64,000 nt of DNA, from positions 8,590,649 through 8,654,648 of the forward strand of contig NW_025062477.1 of NCBI RefSeq assembly GCF_000002995.4, written 5' to 3'. The notes under the pieces were generated by a model. It was not told the origin of the DNA and searched no databases. It worked only from the letters and a program-made list of their open reading frames with translations. The stretch is from Brugia malayi. Taxonomy: Eukaryota > Nematoda > Chromadorea > Rhabditida > Onchocercidae. Position numbers and translations under genes: made by a program. Shown here piece after piece: positions 13,522 through 28,300 of the stretch (position 1 is the first letter of the stretch; each line of letters starts with the position of its first letter).

Positions 13522-16500
13522 TGAAATTAATAAAATTTTTATAAAGCTATAATATATATACATACATTTTTAGCTGAGAAGATTTCAGAATAAAACGAAA
13601 TTTTTAGCAATATTGTTAAACATGCAGGAGTGATATTTGGGAATAATCTGCAAAGAATTTCCATAGAAAGTACTATTACGGTTATGGTCATGTTGAAAAT
13701 CTCTTTTGAATATAGTTTTTCTGGAAGGAATTCTTTGTATCGATGTATTAATTTATTTTTTATATTATTTTGTAGATTTATTCCATCTCCGCATACGTCA
13801 GTGATAGTGTATCCGCTGCCTACTGTTGTGTTTCGCTTTTTCGATTACGCCGATTGTCCTGATGAAGTAATCACCAGTTTTTTTTTTTTTTTTATATTTC
13901 CTTTTACCTTTATCTTTTCATCATTCATTATCTTGTTATTTTTAAAATAATCATTTGTAGGGACCAGTGCTTCCTGGAGCTCATTCAATTGAACGCTTTT
14001 TGGTTGAGAAGGAATTGTGTTCGATAATCGAGAATAACTGTTATAGTAGAAAAGAATGGTAATGTTTTGGTCTCTAATTTACATTATTATTTTTATCCCA
14101 TGTTTATTGAAAATTTTCAAAGTTTAGCAAACTGACGAATTTTTAGAATTTTAGTGCAGCAAAGCTTGTCAATTATCGGAAAAAAACAGTGATACCAATA
14201 AACTACATGATCTTGGAAGTAATCTTTTCGCAACTCTTCCGCCTACCACATCCGCCATTACGACCTCTATTTTATGGAAGTTTGATGATTGAATTGTGTA
14301 AGACAAAGAATATGCCTCAGGCAGGTTTCTTATCTTTTTCGGTGATTTCTTCATATTAAAATTTAGTGAAGAATTATGACTTGTTCATTAAATCCAAACT
14401 TGGTCGTTTTACTGAAACTTGCACATTTCTAGGTAATCGCTCAAGCAGCAGAGCTGTTCTACCAACGAATAGATACAATGCAACTTGAGTGTATTGACAG
14501 GTTAAATTGTTAATGTGTAACCTTATTATAGTCTTTTTCACGATTCTGGTTGTTGCACAGCACTTCCAAACAATTTACAGGACGGAAAATTCGTATCTTC
14601 CATATAAAGCAAAAATATTATCTATTGTAAATAGTGTGTGTTATGTTTTATGAATTAGGTTCTGTTAACATGAAGTGCTTTAAATTTTAGATTGATTGAT
14701 TGGTTCAGTTACCATATGTCCAATTTTGAATATCGTTGGTCTTGGGTCGACTGGAACGATTGTCTCGATTTGAATGACTATGCACCAAGGCGATATTTTG
14801 TGAAGGAAGTTAGCGAGTTCTCAGTATCAATTTAAATGCTTATATTCCTTCAAAGTAAAAAAGAAAAAAAAAAACTATTGGGAAGTAATTAATTACTATT
14901 TTTCGAAATTAAGGTTATCGAAAAATGCATGAGATTTTCATATCATGAAAGAATCTGTGATTGCTTGCCAAGTTCATTTGAAGAAATAACACCGGAAAAG
15001 CCTTTTATATCGTTTTTAGTTAACCAAGGTATGTATTTTAATTAATGCTATTTCTTTCTAATATTCATTTTTTTAAAGCTGAAAACCACTCTTTCTCTTT
15101 GAGGTAACTATGCAGTTCAAAAATGTTCAGAAATAGACATTTTATCCTACTCTCTCAATTATATGCTGCACTAAAGCAGAATAAGATGTGAAGATAAGAA
15201 TCGTCAATCTACTGTTTTATTCTTTCTGGCTGCTACTGATGTTCGTTTCCTGCTGTTTGATTAAATTAAAAAACTTCATGTGTACAGAACTTATAACTAT
15301 TATGATTTATCTTTCATAGAAGAAAAAGAATTGGTTGCTGAAATTGAAAGAGCATTTCGTAACAAAGCTGAGCCAAAAGAGATAACTGAAATGTTACGCG
15401 AATTTGACAAGGAAGGCAACAGTTTAGCAACTCTTTCTACTTTCTTTTCAGTTATGCTTAATGCAGCGCAGAAGTCATTTAGTCACAATTTCGTAGCTTT
15501 GACAAGGTTTCATTTTCCTTCATTCTCATGAATATCTTCAAACTTCAGGAACAGTTCACTTCCTTTTTTCATTCTTGTTAATTTGAGTGGATTAAAATTT
15601 AGATCAGTTATGTATTTTGAATATAGGTACCACGAAACATTGAAAGAACTGAGTGGTGTTGATGATGAATCCTCTACGGCACTTTTGCGGACACTTTACG
15701 ATGTCTGGAAGCATAATCGACAGGTGGGTGTCATTTAAGGGCTTTCGTTTACTTTAGTTAATTTAAATGAAAGCAACCATCAAAAGGCTTTCTGGTTCTA
15801 CAGACTAATTTGTTTCATGGTTTTTATTTTATAGAAAAGCTTCATTATTTTGTCAAGCCTTTGCTTTTCATTTGCTAGAGACATCTAGTTTTTGCTCTTT
15901 CAATATATTGCTATAAAATTATTGCAGATGATGGTTGTGTTGATTACCAAAATGTTTCGAATGACATTATTAAATGCGAATGCTGTAGTGTCCTGGTTGT
16001 TGAGTAGTTATGTCGACCAGGAATTACATCGGTTTTTTTATGGACTGCTTAATATCAGTTTTCTGTTTTCTTGAAATTTATTAATTCGATGCAGATTTTG
16101 CAATTCTTAATATGTTATTTATTCTAATCACTTTATTTTTTAGCTTCTGGCTTTGGGAAGCATTGTTTATAATTGTAAAGCATGTATGCGGTCATATGAA
16201 TCGATGTAAGACCAAACTTCAACAAATGCAAGAGAAGCGTATCAAAATGGAACGAAGTAGTGGAAATGTAATTTGTTTAATTTCATGATTGTGTAGATAT
16301 TATTCTAAAGACCTTTAAAAGAAATGAAAGGATATTCGTATTTTCCTTAAATTCATTTTAAAATACTAGTTGATCTCTTTGAAATTCCAATAATGTATAT
16401 TTAAGATAATATGACGTTTCATTGTAATCTCCCTTCTTTCATTGTATTTTTTGCATCAATAGTAGCTTCAGAAATTACTTCTCAAACTACAAGAGCGTTC

Positions 16501-17637
16501 AATGCTAAATAATTACTGATATTGATCAGGGAGCTATTATATAATTCAGATTAATTTCTTTTTTTTTTCAAGATTACTGAATTATGATTGACATTTTTAA
16601 ATTAAATTCACAAATATTAAAATATTGTGCATGATTAATGTTCTGAGAGTTTCAAATTCCAAAATTTTCATTTTTTACTTCTTTATTTTTTCATAAATGG
16701 TTATTTTTCACTAAGCTTTTCGTACAGGTATGTCAGCTTTTCTGTTCTAATAAAGACGATGGTTTGTGGATGATTCTTGATGATGATATTGAAATGAAAA
16801 AGAAAGAATTAAAAGAATTACAGGATATGTTGAAAAACCTGTTTCTAAATATTTTGCATGTAAGTTTATGTCTAACTTGCGATATAGTTCATTAATTTAA
16901 TTTTCTGTAGAAATTTCACTGGAAGTTACAATGGAAATTTAAGATTCTAAAATGTGGATAGAACTGCAGATGTTGTTTTGTAAGGATCTACTTGACGTCC
17001 ATGCATTTATTTTATTTTTTTTTTTTTTTTTTGTTGTTGTTTTCTCCCCATGATCTTCCAGCCTTATGAACGCAATTTTTATTTTAGAAATTGGTACTGT
17101 TCCTCTCGGAACATCTTGTAAAATCTGAAATGACTGAAAAAAACCACGACACTTATTGGTATCGGTATATGATGGGACGATTTAAAGAGATGTTATTGAA
17201 GGTTCGAGTTCCTTAGTTTTTCAAATTTTATGGATACGACTGCTTTTTTACCCATTTGAAATCCAAATTTTTGTATTTTCTTCATATCATCAAATTAATA
17301 TTGTTAATTATTAACAAAATTCTCATTTACTGATAGTTTGTGCTCTGTCCTTTTGGTGTAATTTTACTAAATTATTTTGTGAACAAAAAAGTTATTTTCA
17401 TGTTTAAGTCACAATTCGAAAGGATTTATTAAAAAAGCAGACAACTTTTTTTTTAATAACCACTTTTTTCATAAAAATAGTCCTATACGGTCAGTGGCAC
17501 GAAATTGAAATTAGTTTTAGTACTGGTGCGAATTGTTCGAGATGAAACAGCACATTGATAACGAATTGTTTGTAGCAGCAGGAATCGACCCAAGAATTGT
17601 GGAAGTTTACCGTCAGTTCACTGCTTTAAGGGCATGA
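11364..17637 (+). CDS. ncbp-1: Nuclear cap-binding protein subunit 1 (NCBP1/CBP80)
   Basis: Large subunit of the nuclear cap-binding complex. With NCBP2/CBP20 it binds the m7G cap of Pol II transcripts and promotes splicing, export and the pioneer round of translation. The start ([19 protein letters not shown]) matches the Arg-rich, His-Ser-Asp N-terminus typical of CBP80. About 18 exons follow, with the MIF4G-type helical repeats. Recognisable family blocks in order: [169 protein letters not shown] and the C-terminal [15 protein letters not shown] with a final [10 protein letters not shown] before TGA. The length (roughly 780 residues) is as in the family. An (AT)n run and other low-complexity sequence lie in the introns; no coding damage was seen. 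Confidence 0.95.
13488..13517. repeat. (AT)n microsatellite in an NCBP1 intron
   Basis: An uninterrupted TA dinucleotide run of about 28 bases within the intron between the LPLF and IPSPHTSV exons. Confidence 0.9.
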
Positions 17638-19324
17638 AGTTTCCTTGTCTTTAAACATGCATTTTTATGTGTCTAACAAACTGTAAGATGTGTGGAACTA
17701 ATGAACTATAATTTTTTCAATAATTGATAATTGATTAGGAAAGTGTAAAGGAACAATTGACTCTTCGCTATATTGGGAATAAAATCAGTACTTTGAAAAT
17801 CTATTTTTATATTGAGAAAAGTTCATATCTAATTTTAAGTTGGGAAAAACTTTATATGTAAAGGGTTTATATAAGTTAAAATGTGAGAATAGCTTGGTTT
17901 CGGAACGAATATGTATTTTCAGACATTTGTTTATAATTGTAATATGACATTTTAAATTATGTAATGTAATAGATCTGTTAGTTTCACTGAAGTTACTTCA
18001 ACAATTGGAGTATAGTTGCACTCCGTATAACAAAGCTGATCATAACTTAAAAAAAAATTGTGACAAAATCAACCTCAAACACAGATTTTGCCTTATAATT
18101 CAGTGTTGACTAATTTTTCCTCTCGTTTTTGCTTTATGGTGCAATATTTCAACTGAGATCCTTGGAAAAATTGAACTTGTATTTAAAAGTTATTTCTTTT
18201 GGCCTTAACTTATCCTTCTCTTCTTTGTAGCCTTACTCTCAGCCATGACTCAACTACGATATTTGTTGGCAGTTTGTTGAGTCGTACTTTTAACTATCGT
18301 TTTTAGTGCTTTCATATTGCGTTTCAAATCGCCATCGTTGATTTCATAATTTTAAAAAATGTTTTTTCTTTCTTTTTTTTGCTAAGATAACACTTTGTGA
18401 TTTATCACTTGTTTTCTTAAATTTAGCAGTCTTGATCAACTAATGCTAAAGAAATCCTGAATTGTTTTTGAAATTTCTTTCAAGTTTGAATTTTTATGTT
18501 TTTTAGAATTTTAGGACAGTTGTACTGTTTAGAATAATTGCGTCGTTGTAATACATCTTAGAGGAGTAGGCCAGATGTTCTGAATGAATCTTTATTGAAC
18601 AATAGATTATTGCTTATGGAGGGGATTTACTTTAATTGAAATGGTATTTTTTATATTTTGGTTGGGTAATACTGTTTATTAGTATGAACTGTAGATCTCG
18701 GAACTGTGTACATATATAATTGTGCATATAAAGCAAAACAGCTCTTTTTTCATTTCTGAATTTACTGACGTCCGTATAATATTTGAAGTAAAATCAAAGA
18801 AGTATTGGATCCGCTGTCCTGTCTTTGGAGCGTTTATAGGTTTTTATTATATTTAAGGAAGTTGAAGTCTTTTGATATAACTAAAATCGAGCAAACATGG
18901 CCCTCAAACATTGTGGTTATCGTGTGAAATAGATATAACGAAGGACTATGTGATTTCAGGTTGGAATAGGTTTCGGATTTGAAAATTTGTCTGTCTCTGC
19001 GCATGACGGTGACTTAGTGGTGGCAATCCTTCGATAAATTCGAGTAATTTATATTATACATTTCGAATTGACGTACATATGGACTCAGTCCATTTGCTAT
19101 ATTTTAACTGATTAGCAGTTAAAATAGGAAAAAAACAAATTAGCAGTATGTAAATTCTTATTCAATAATAAAAGAACTGCCAAATGCCGGATGAATTCAG
19201 TGACGTTTTATATTCCTTTTGTTGCAGTCTTCTGGGTCCTGGGCGTCAAAGGCAGTTGTCTTGAATCAAAGAATTTGTTCTAGTAATTATAAAACTGGTC
19301 TAGTAATCACATTAAATCTGCTTG
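17638..19324. other. Intergenic: NCBP1 3' region and upstream region of the 1254-residue protein gene
   Basis: About 1.7 kb with no supported exon on either strand. It is AT-rich with scattered homopolymers. The first part is presumably the NCBP1 3' UTR. Confidence 0.4.
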
Positions 19325-22300
19325 ATGTCTTCATTTAAAAAAAGTAGTGAATTTGAGTATCCAATCTTGCGGACGCGAATTGAAGTCAAACGCCAGGATG
19401 GATTTGTTAATGCAGCTCGAGAACTCTCTAATGACTCAATACCCATAATAGAATTAAAAACACAGGTTTTGCTGTTTATATAAGGAAATATATACCTGCA
19501 TTTCTAATCTTACATCCCACACTCATGAGATATTACATACAGTTCATAAACAACGATGCACAGATTCTTTTTATATCTGAAAAAAAAAAAAAAACCGGTG
19601 ATTTGGTCTAGTAACTATATTTGGTCTAATTACGTCCTATCATAAGTTTGATCAGAAGAGTTCGTTCGTATGAATGAGGTTTTGCCATATTAAATCTGCG
19701 TGTAACACGTGCCGAAACAAAACAAAAAGTTTAGGACACAAATTGCATGTATTTTTCCTTCCAGAAACGAGAAGATCTGGACGTGAAGAGTTTCGATGAT
19801 GGAAATAAGAAAGAAAACAATGAGGACGTGAGCATGGCTCGTTCATGTAGGCTTCTAAATTTTACAAATTTTGAAAAAGTCTTTGCGCACGGATAAAAAA
19901 GTTGGCTTAGAAAAAATCTGCTAAAGTAAGACATACTTTTACAAGTTCCAAACACGTTTTAAAAAAAAATTTGATGCCAGCTGGCGCTATTAGGTAGTTC
20001 GAATTGACAACAACAGACAAGAATGATGATTTATTCTGGATACTTAAACATATCCTTGCGTCACTTCACTGACAGATGACCCATAAGTTGAGTGATCATG
20101 TGAAATCTAAGCATCAAATTAAGTATGACGTCTAAGCGTCAATGTGAAATCGTAATGCTAAAACATAGCACCTTGCTTCTTCTAAGATAGAACTGACTGA
20201 GAGAGCGGAAGATACCCTGGATTGATTGTATATGGTGGGCAGCAAGCAACAAAATCTAATAGCACTTATACAAAGGTCATCCAACGTTGACCTCTCATCT
20301 TCCTTTGTATGTGCCTAAAATTGACAAATGACAAATGTCAAGAAAAAACAATTCTTCCAAGAACCGAATACTTAGAAATTCAAATTGATTTTAATGATCT
20401 GAAATGTGACACTTTTATTTTTAATTAACGATACAGATCATTCGAACGTAACCACCGCTGTAAAAATGAATCAGTGGACACGTAGTAAATTGAAGACGTT
20501 CATTCCTAGAACACAGTTAATTGCTATAGACAGAACATACGATAGTATTCTCGCATTAATCTGAGAACAGAATTCCTTAGCAAATAATTAAGAACTCTCA
20601 CATTTTGTGCGTTCAATTCTCTAACGATGAATTTGCTCTATTTAAATTTATATTTATGAATATGTGCAGACCGTTCTTTCCAACTTTGTTATTTCCAAGT
20701 TTGGAATTCTTGTTCAGAAACTTGCTTGAAAATCATTTAAAAAATCTCTTATGTAATGGTTGGCTTACTTTATTGTTTAGCAGAAAAAGTAAAAGAGTAA
20801 ATGAAACTGAGAGATGTGTCAAACCTCTGAAATAAATCAATGGAGCATGATGCTAGCGATGCAAAGTGTCACATGGTGATTTTTCAGCTTTATGTTCTTG
20901 TCATATTGGAAATCAGTGTTGTTGCGAATGTCCAAATTTTCTGGAACTGATGATGGGAACTGCATCTTGGAAACCCGAAAAGCTTTACGTTTTTCATTGC
21001 AATGATTGCGGTGGTACGACAGTGCGAGAAATTCAATGTTTCCATATTGATCAAAGGCCTAAGCTTTCATTTTCGAGGAATCCAATGCAACACGAATGGC
21101 AGTGCTATCATTGTGGTTTCCTGAATTCCGATTCTAGCACAGCCTTAAATCATGAAAATATTAATTTGCTTGGTGATGATAATTTAGATATCTGGAGTCA
21201 AACAGCTTACAGTGTATCGAACACTTCAATTTCTACTTCTATATCCGATCTCTGCAAATACTTTGCTCTTTCCTCTTCTTATCAATTCCAGAAATGTCAT
21301 TTTTCAATACGATCGAACTCAATACAACATAGCAAGAAATGCAATGAAAACTTTAGAAAATGTACGGAAAATGATGAATGTAGTTGTTTGCTAATAGACG
21401 AATCTCAAACAGGATCATCATTAACGGATGGGTCAGAAGTTGAAATGGAAACAGTAAAATGGATGACAACTCAAAAAGCATCAATTGTCAGATCAGCTCG
21501 TGCTGATACTGCAATAACATCATTCAAAAGTATGAATAGATTTCTCCTGCTAGCTCTTTGGATTTGTAATTTTGAACTTAAGTATTGATTTTACAAATTG
21601 AATTATTTTTTTTGTAAAAAATAAAAATAAAAAAAAGCGAAAAAGTTACCGCTTAGGTTACATTTGATGATTTTAAAACTTATTACAATAACAGTAAACA
21701 AGATCACTTCTTCTTAGCGACCAATTAATATTTCGTCTTGATGTTTAATACTTCATAAATCTCAGTTAATACTATCATTTTTTAAATACTTAGCACATTG
21801 TTATAATTTAGAATATTATTATTATAAAATTATAATGCGAAAAACAGTATTTTCATTTAGTTTGGTGTTTGTATGTAAATTTTGTTTCCATACGTTTTGT
21901 TTCCAAATGCAAATATGATAATAACATGTCTCTATAATATTTCACTGCAAATAGCACTTCCAGACATAATTATAGTTATATTAACCAAATAATATGAGAA
22001 TTTCTGATATTTCTGTAGTATTAAAGTAGAATATTAGATGTTTACAGATTAGTTATTTGCAGTATAATAATTTGTTACTTTGACAATAAGTTCATAATTT
22101 AAATTACTTCAAGCGTAAATGGTCACAAATAAAATGAGCAGAAATTATAGCTTCACCTAAACGGAAAAATTTATTGTCGTGTTCAATATCAACTGAGAGA
22201 AGCGAAGGTAAATATCCTATAATATTTACTAATAACAGCCTTAACTTTATGAAATAAATATTTTCAACTAAAATTCAAGCTCTGATTATTCATATTAAAA

Positions 22301-25300
22301 TCATGAAAAGTTATCATGCCTTGTGCATGTTAAAGATTTTATCAATTTTGAGATTTGGCTGGAATAATTTCAAGATTTAAACAAACTTTTAATACGTTTC
22401 ATTTTCAAGCAAAAAGTAGCCACGTAATAAGTCATTCTTGAGTCGATCAAATTAAAATTTTCCTAAAATAATTGTAAAGAGAAACCATTATAATTCTTAG
22501 GGTCTTAATTCAATGTCACCACTTTCCTGATAAACTCAGCTCGAGATTAATTTCAGGATATAAATGATTTGAGATTTAAAATTTATAACTCTATTCTCGA
22601 ATTAAGGCTTCGTGAATTACTTGTTTAACTTAATCTCAACCGTTGTGGTTAGTATTATGACACGTGCTGAATAGAACAGTCAAGTGATTAACATTTCCTA
22701 AAAATTTAAGGTTTGCAAGCGACAAAATATAAGACAGAGCCAAAAATGAAATTGTTACGTACAGCGAAATTGACGACGAATTCAATACAAAGTAATAATT
22801 TTAAAGGTGTCAAATTTTTATTCATCTTTACTAAGTCAGTACATTTTTTGCACTAAGTGAAACGTTACTTTCGAGAAATAAAGTTGATGATATTATAAGA
22901 CTTTAGAATTAAACTGTTTTTTGTTTTTTAATTGAAATTCAATTGTTGTTTAATTTGATGGACTGATTCGAATCCAAATGGACGAATATTAGAGAGCACA
23001 AACTGATGACGTCTGCTGTAGAGGATAAATTTTGTTTGATGGGTACGAATTATTCACAGACATAATATAAATCGGTGTTGGATAATTACTAATTTGCTTT
23101 TTACCTTGCTAAAATGGATTTGACCTTTAAACCATGAATGAGTTTAAATAGTTACTTTGATACCAGCGACATTTGAAATAAAGCTTAGTAATGCTTAATT
23201 AGTAACAGAAGTGAAAACTGATCACGAGAATCTGGAGTGCAATAAGGAAACAGAAAGAGCAGCCCCGGCTGATCCCTCAGAAACTGCTGTTGAGTTAAAA
23301 TGTGAAGTAGTGGGACCAAGCAAAAAGATTTTGAAAACAGTGAAACAAATAAATGAAACGGGTAGGCTTTGGCTTACATAGTTTCATATTCATTTCATCA
23401 TGTGATATGGCCAATGTTATGAAGTTCAAGATTTCAAAAAATGAATTTGATAATTCATATCTATTCAGCTCTCCAAATCTTGTGTTAATATTTTCATGAC
23501 CTTTCAAGTTTAATGTGCTTGAAGGAGGCATCCATCCCAACTTTTTATAAAGACAAACACTTTCATAAGTCATTTTTCCATTCATAACCTGAATAATAAA
23601 TTTCAAAATATACAATTCGCTTCAATTTGTAAAATTTTAAGTAGAAAGAAATTTGAATACTTCCGTTTGTAGATTTTTTGAAGTCCAAAGCAAAATATAA
23701 ACAAATAAGAAGTCCAATATCTAAAATTTCAACTTAAAATGTGTTTATGAAAGGTTGTAAAATTATGTATATGGGAGATAAGTGGATATCATAAAAAGTT
23801 TTGGCGATATTGTTTTGTATTAACAAAAAAAATGGTCAAAATTCTTTAAGATTGGAGAACAACCTCGGAGAAGACAACAATGGTTTCCGTATGTGCGGTC
23901 AGAGACACTGCAAGACATAATGGTTGACTTTCTTTAAAACTACCTCTAACATTAAAGAAATTTTCAAATTCCGTCTTTGAAAGTCGTCATTAATCAAAAG
24001 ATTGTAATTAACAGAAATCCAAAAAAGTAATAAGAGTTGATTCACTTGTTTTCAAAATTTTTCGTAAAAATTATGGGAATCCTTATCACGAAGATAGCTG
24101 AACAGGCTCTTTACATGGTTCCAAGAGAACTTAGCAGTTTTGCTGATTTTTACAACATAATCTGCTTTCTGTTGAATTTAAAACGAACATTGGGAGATTT
24201 GGTATGAGAAAACCATTTGCATCACTAATGCTAATTGATGGAATTAATAGTTTTGCATGATTAAATTTGAATAATTTATTTTGCTTATTATATAATATAT
24301 GTTCACCATAATTAATAAATATACTTATTAGCACTTATAAGTAAAGGAAATTGATCTCCACAGTATCCGACTTTATTTACTTATGAAATAATATTCGACT
24401 TTTTTTTTTAGTTAGTAATTTTAAGGAAATTTGTGCAGCGAAATCGCGAAATCTTTTTGATTCATAAAGACTAAATTTTTTAATGAATTCTTAGACAATT
24501 TTTAAAAATTTATTTAATAAATCACTAATTACAACCTAACTAGTCACTGCTATAAAAGAGTTAGGTCACTTCTTCCAGTTCCGACCTTTTTTTTCTCGTT
24601 ATTTTCATCAAATATGAAAAAACAGCGATCGATTTGTTACAGATCGTTACGTGGATATGGATGTTGTAAAAAGTAGTTCGGAGGAGAAAATTGTTGAACA
24701 TACTGACACCTTAGGTTTGAAAGGCACAACTCATAATTTTTCGGTAATTTGGTTCCAGTTTTGGATAACTTTGATTTTGCCACCAAAATTAAATTTACCT
24801 TAGAAGAAGAATTTTCTTCTGAATGAAAAAAATGTTGCACATAAGTTCATCACTTTACCAATTAAGGAGCAAAACATACTACTGTTTTGAGGTTTTATAA
24901 ATTTAGTTATCTGGTGATTGAAGCTATAATCTGAAGCGAAAACTCTGAAATTATTTTTCGAAGTTTTTAGTTCATTGAAAATTAGTGAACTCGAAGTAGT
25001 AACTTTTTCTTTCGTTCAGAAGTACAACAATTTTCATCCCTTCAGATCAACAACAACAATGTTTTTTTCACAAAGTCGACATTTGCCTCTACCGGTAATT
25101 TATCATCGCCAACCTATCACACCTCAAAGTCCAACCTTCCAATCGCTGCTATTCCAATAGTTACTGCAACATCTCCACGACGATATCTTGTGCTGCAATC
25201 AACAACGAATAGTTCCAGAAACACTCCGTCATCCTATCATTATCGGACATCGATGTACTCAAAATTAAATACAGCTTCGAAAAGATCTCAACACAGCTCA

Positions 25301-28300
25301 CCATACATGGCTCTAACTATTTCGTCAGCTATGAAAATAAAGCAAATAATAAAACGGTCGGAACCGTCGTTATGGACCTCTCGTCGACAATATTCAATTT
25401 CAGGAAGGTCACATACTGCATCTTTTTTTGTGCCATTGAGAAACAGAGAGAGTCATCGATCAAAATTACGTTTTTGGCATCGAGAGACATCACAGTCACC
25501 AAAAATATATCACAAAAAACGTCTCGTCAACAGTACTAAGGCAGGATTACTTACCACGAAATGCGGTAGAACAAATGAATCGAATCTTCAAAATTTGCAG
25601 CGAACATCACCGCAGTCATTATCGAGAGTTGCTTGCCGCCTCCCGCACTGCGGTGGATTGTATCACAAATATTTAAAACCACTATTTTGGGATCCAATAA
25701 CATCAAGAAATGACAGAATGTTGCGGAGGGAACGGAAGGAACGTTTTATGAAGGAAGTTGGAATAAAGGATTCAACGATAAATATCAAAAACGCACAGAT
25801 TGAAACATCACTGCATTTGAAACAGACTGAATTGCAGTTATCATTAAAAAATTCACAACAGAAGGAAACTTCTCGACTTCATCTTGGCAGAGATTATTTG
25901 CAACAACAAGATCAGGTAAATAATAACGCTCCAACACCTAGTCTTAGTACAACCCAAATTAAGACACCACATGGTTGGCAGCGAACATTTTTGAACGTAT
26001 CATGCGAGAAGACTTCACGCCTTGATCGCTTTACGCCACAATTTGTGGAGACTGTTTCTGCACAGGTATGGATAACCGAATCATTACAAGGAACTGCACC
26101 GTTACGACAAATGCTACCATCAAAGCTCTCCAAATATAACATTTGGCAATGGATTTCTTTTCATTCATCTCAGAAAATCACTCGTTTCAAACGTTTTTGG
26201 AGACCGGAAATGAATGATATGAAACCGGCTTTGCAGCTATCTCAATGTATTTCACGATTGGAAAAATCTGCAAATAAATTTAGCTTAACAGAACCACGAA
26301 TATCTCGAGGAATAATTTGGAAACAAACAGTTTCCAAATCATTGCCGAAAGTTTCACGAGTTAACCGTTTTCCAGTTCCTGAAAATTCAATATCAAAGAT
26401 CTCTCAAGGAAGTTTTCGTTTCAAACAATCTGAAGAAGTTCCACTGGATTTCCTTTCAATAAAAACACCGCTGTCAAATGCTTTAACTTCTTGTGCCACT
26501 TTACCAATCCGACAACAAAGAGGTTCATCCTATGAGCAAGCAAAACCAATTCATCTATCAAAAGTTTCTAACAAAAGCAGTCTTTCATCTCTTCATTTAA
26601 ATATATTCAATACCATCAATTTTAATAAAGCTAGAGAAGGAAGGGATAGAGAAATATCGGACAGTGCAGAAATTAGACAAATACAACCAGTATCACACTT
26701 AGATCGAACAAGAGGACAGTATTTTGATGGTGAGTTTCTTTGATTTCAAATTTTGACAATGAGTGGGAATTTTTGAATCAGTTCTTGTTTAAAGTACATT
26801 ATAGCTAAACAAACTCGCTGAAATAACTTCTTGATAATAAAAATCTTGTTAAGCATTCAGTATTAACTCCATTGTTCACAAATTCTTTATCAGAATTCTT
26901 CCAGTTTTGCAGTTCGGACATTCTCAGGAGATAGAAAGGTCTTAAGATCAGAAGTGGTCACCCATGATTTTTTAGCTATTGATGATATAATCAAGTAGTA
27001 AATTATCAATAAATTTTCACTTGACTGTTAATTAGCTGATGCTTTCTTGGCTAAAGCTTTTTCAGAAAACTTTTTTTTGCAGCAGAAAATTTTGGTACCG
27101 AATCACATCAAACATCGTTTGAGCCGGTACCAACTGGCCTTGAATATTCAAAATAGGACTTGATCTATATTCCATATAAAAATGATTATTTCAGATTCGT
27201 CTTTTAACCGTATTGCTCATCGAATAACAAAACAGGACGATATCGGAGGTAATATGAAAGGCTAAGAAAATTTTATTAATTAATAAGTCATTATTAAGGC
27301 TTTTGCCTTTTCTGTTAGTGATCAGTTTTACAGGCTTGTTTCACGTTTTTTATTTGTTTTTTTTTTTTCCTTTTTAATCTTCAACTTTTATTTTATAAGT
27401 AATTAATAATTTGTTTCAATAGACTTTCCGGGATTTCGAAAAATTTAGAAATTTCGGGGGATTTAGAAATGCAAACAGCAATCGCTAAAGAAACCGTTCC
27501 ACATGTTGCTTCGATTCTGTTGCATGGAACAAATTCAGAATATATGGCACCCAGCAACATCGTTTCAGTACGTTTTTTTTTTTTTTTTTTTTTTTTCGAG
27601 TTCATTATGTTGAATGTTGAAACAAAAAAATCTGTGAATTTTGAATTTTTTTACGAAACTTTTGCAAGTTCTCAACCGTAATGTCATTGAACATCATTCA
27701 CTTTGAGAATTACGTCTAAAAAAATACAAAAGCATTTCTGAATTTTAGAGTTATCGTGAAATACATATGGCATTGCAAAGCAAATTTCAACCGATGAAGC
27801 TCTGTTTGAATGGAATTACAACATCAGAGAAAGTTTGCGTTCAACGAATTATCGTAAATGGTAGCAAAGTGTATCACAAATAAAGTTTAGCAATAATTGC
27901 AAAAAGATTTTGCTTAGCAAAAGCACCTAACCAAATGAAAGATTACTATGCTTACCTTTGCTTCATCTATAGTAATAATAGCCAATTTTTGTTTTAAAGC
28001 ATCCCTTATAACTATTTCAACTTGAACAGCAGTTACACGTGAACGTAAACATGTGATTCAAAATGTAGTCTTAGCTTATAGAATAGTAAAAGCGCATAAT
28101 CACTGAAGAAAATGTTCTAGGTAATAAATAGATCTTGAGGAAAATTAGTATTATAATGCTGCCATACTTCACAACTGTGAATACATCCTTGTGTAACTAT
28201 AGATGTTTCAATTCTATTGACTAAATTAATAAAAAAAAGGAAAATTCGTCAAGCTTGGAGTAGATGCGCCATCTTGATGAGTTCACTTTCAAAAGAATCT

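Noticed and set aside
15892..16074. Open frame extending past the NCBP1 exon
   Set aside because: Only the part from about 15930 to 16030 is the exon; the remainder is intron read-through.
21212..21394. Second frame open within exon 3 of the unknown protein
   Set aside because: Out of frame with the phase-consistent exon chain and of low-complexity composition.
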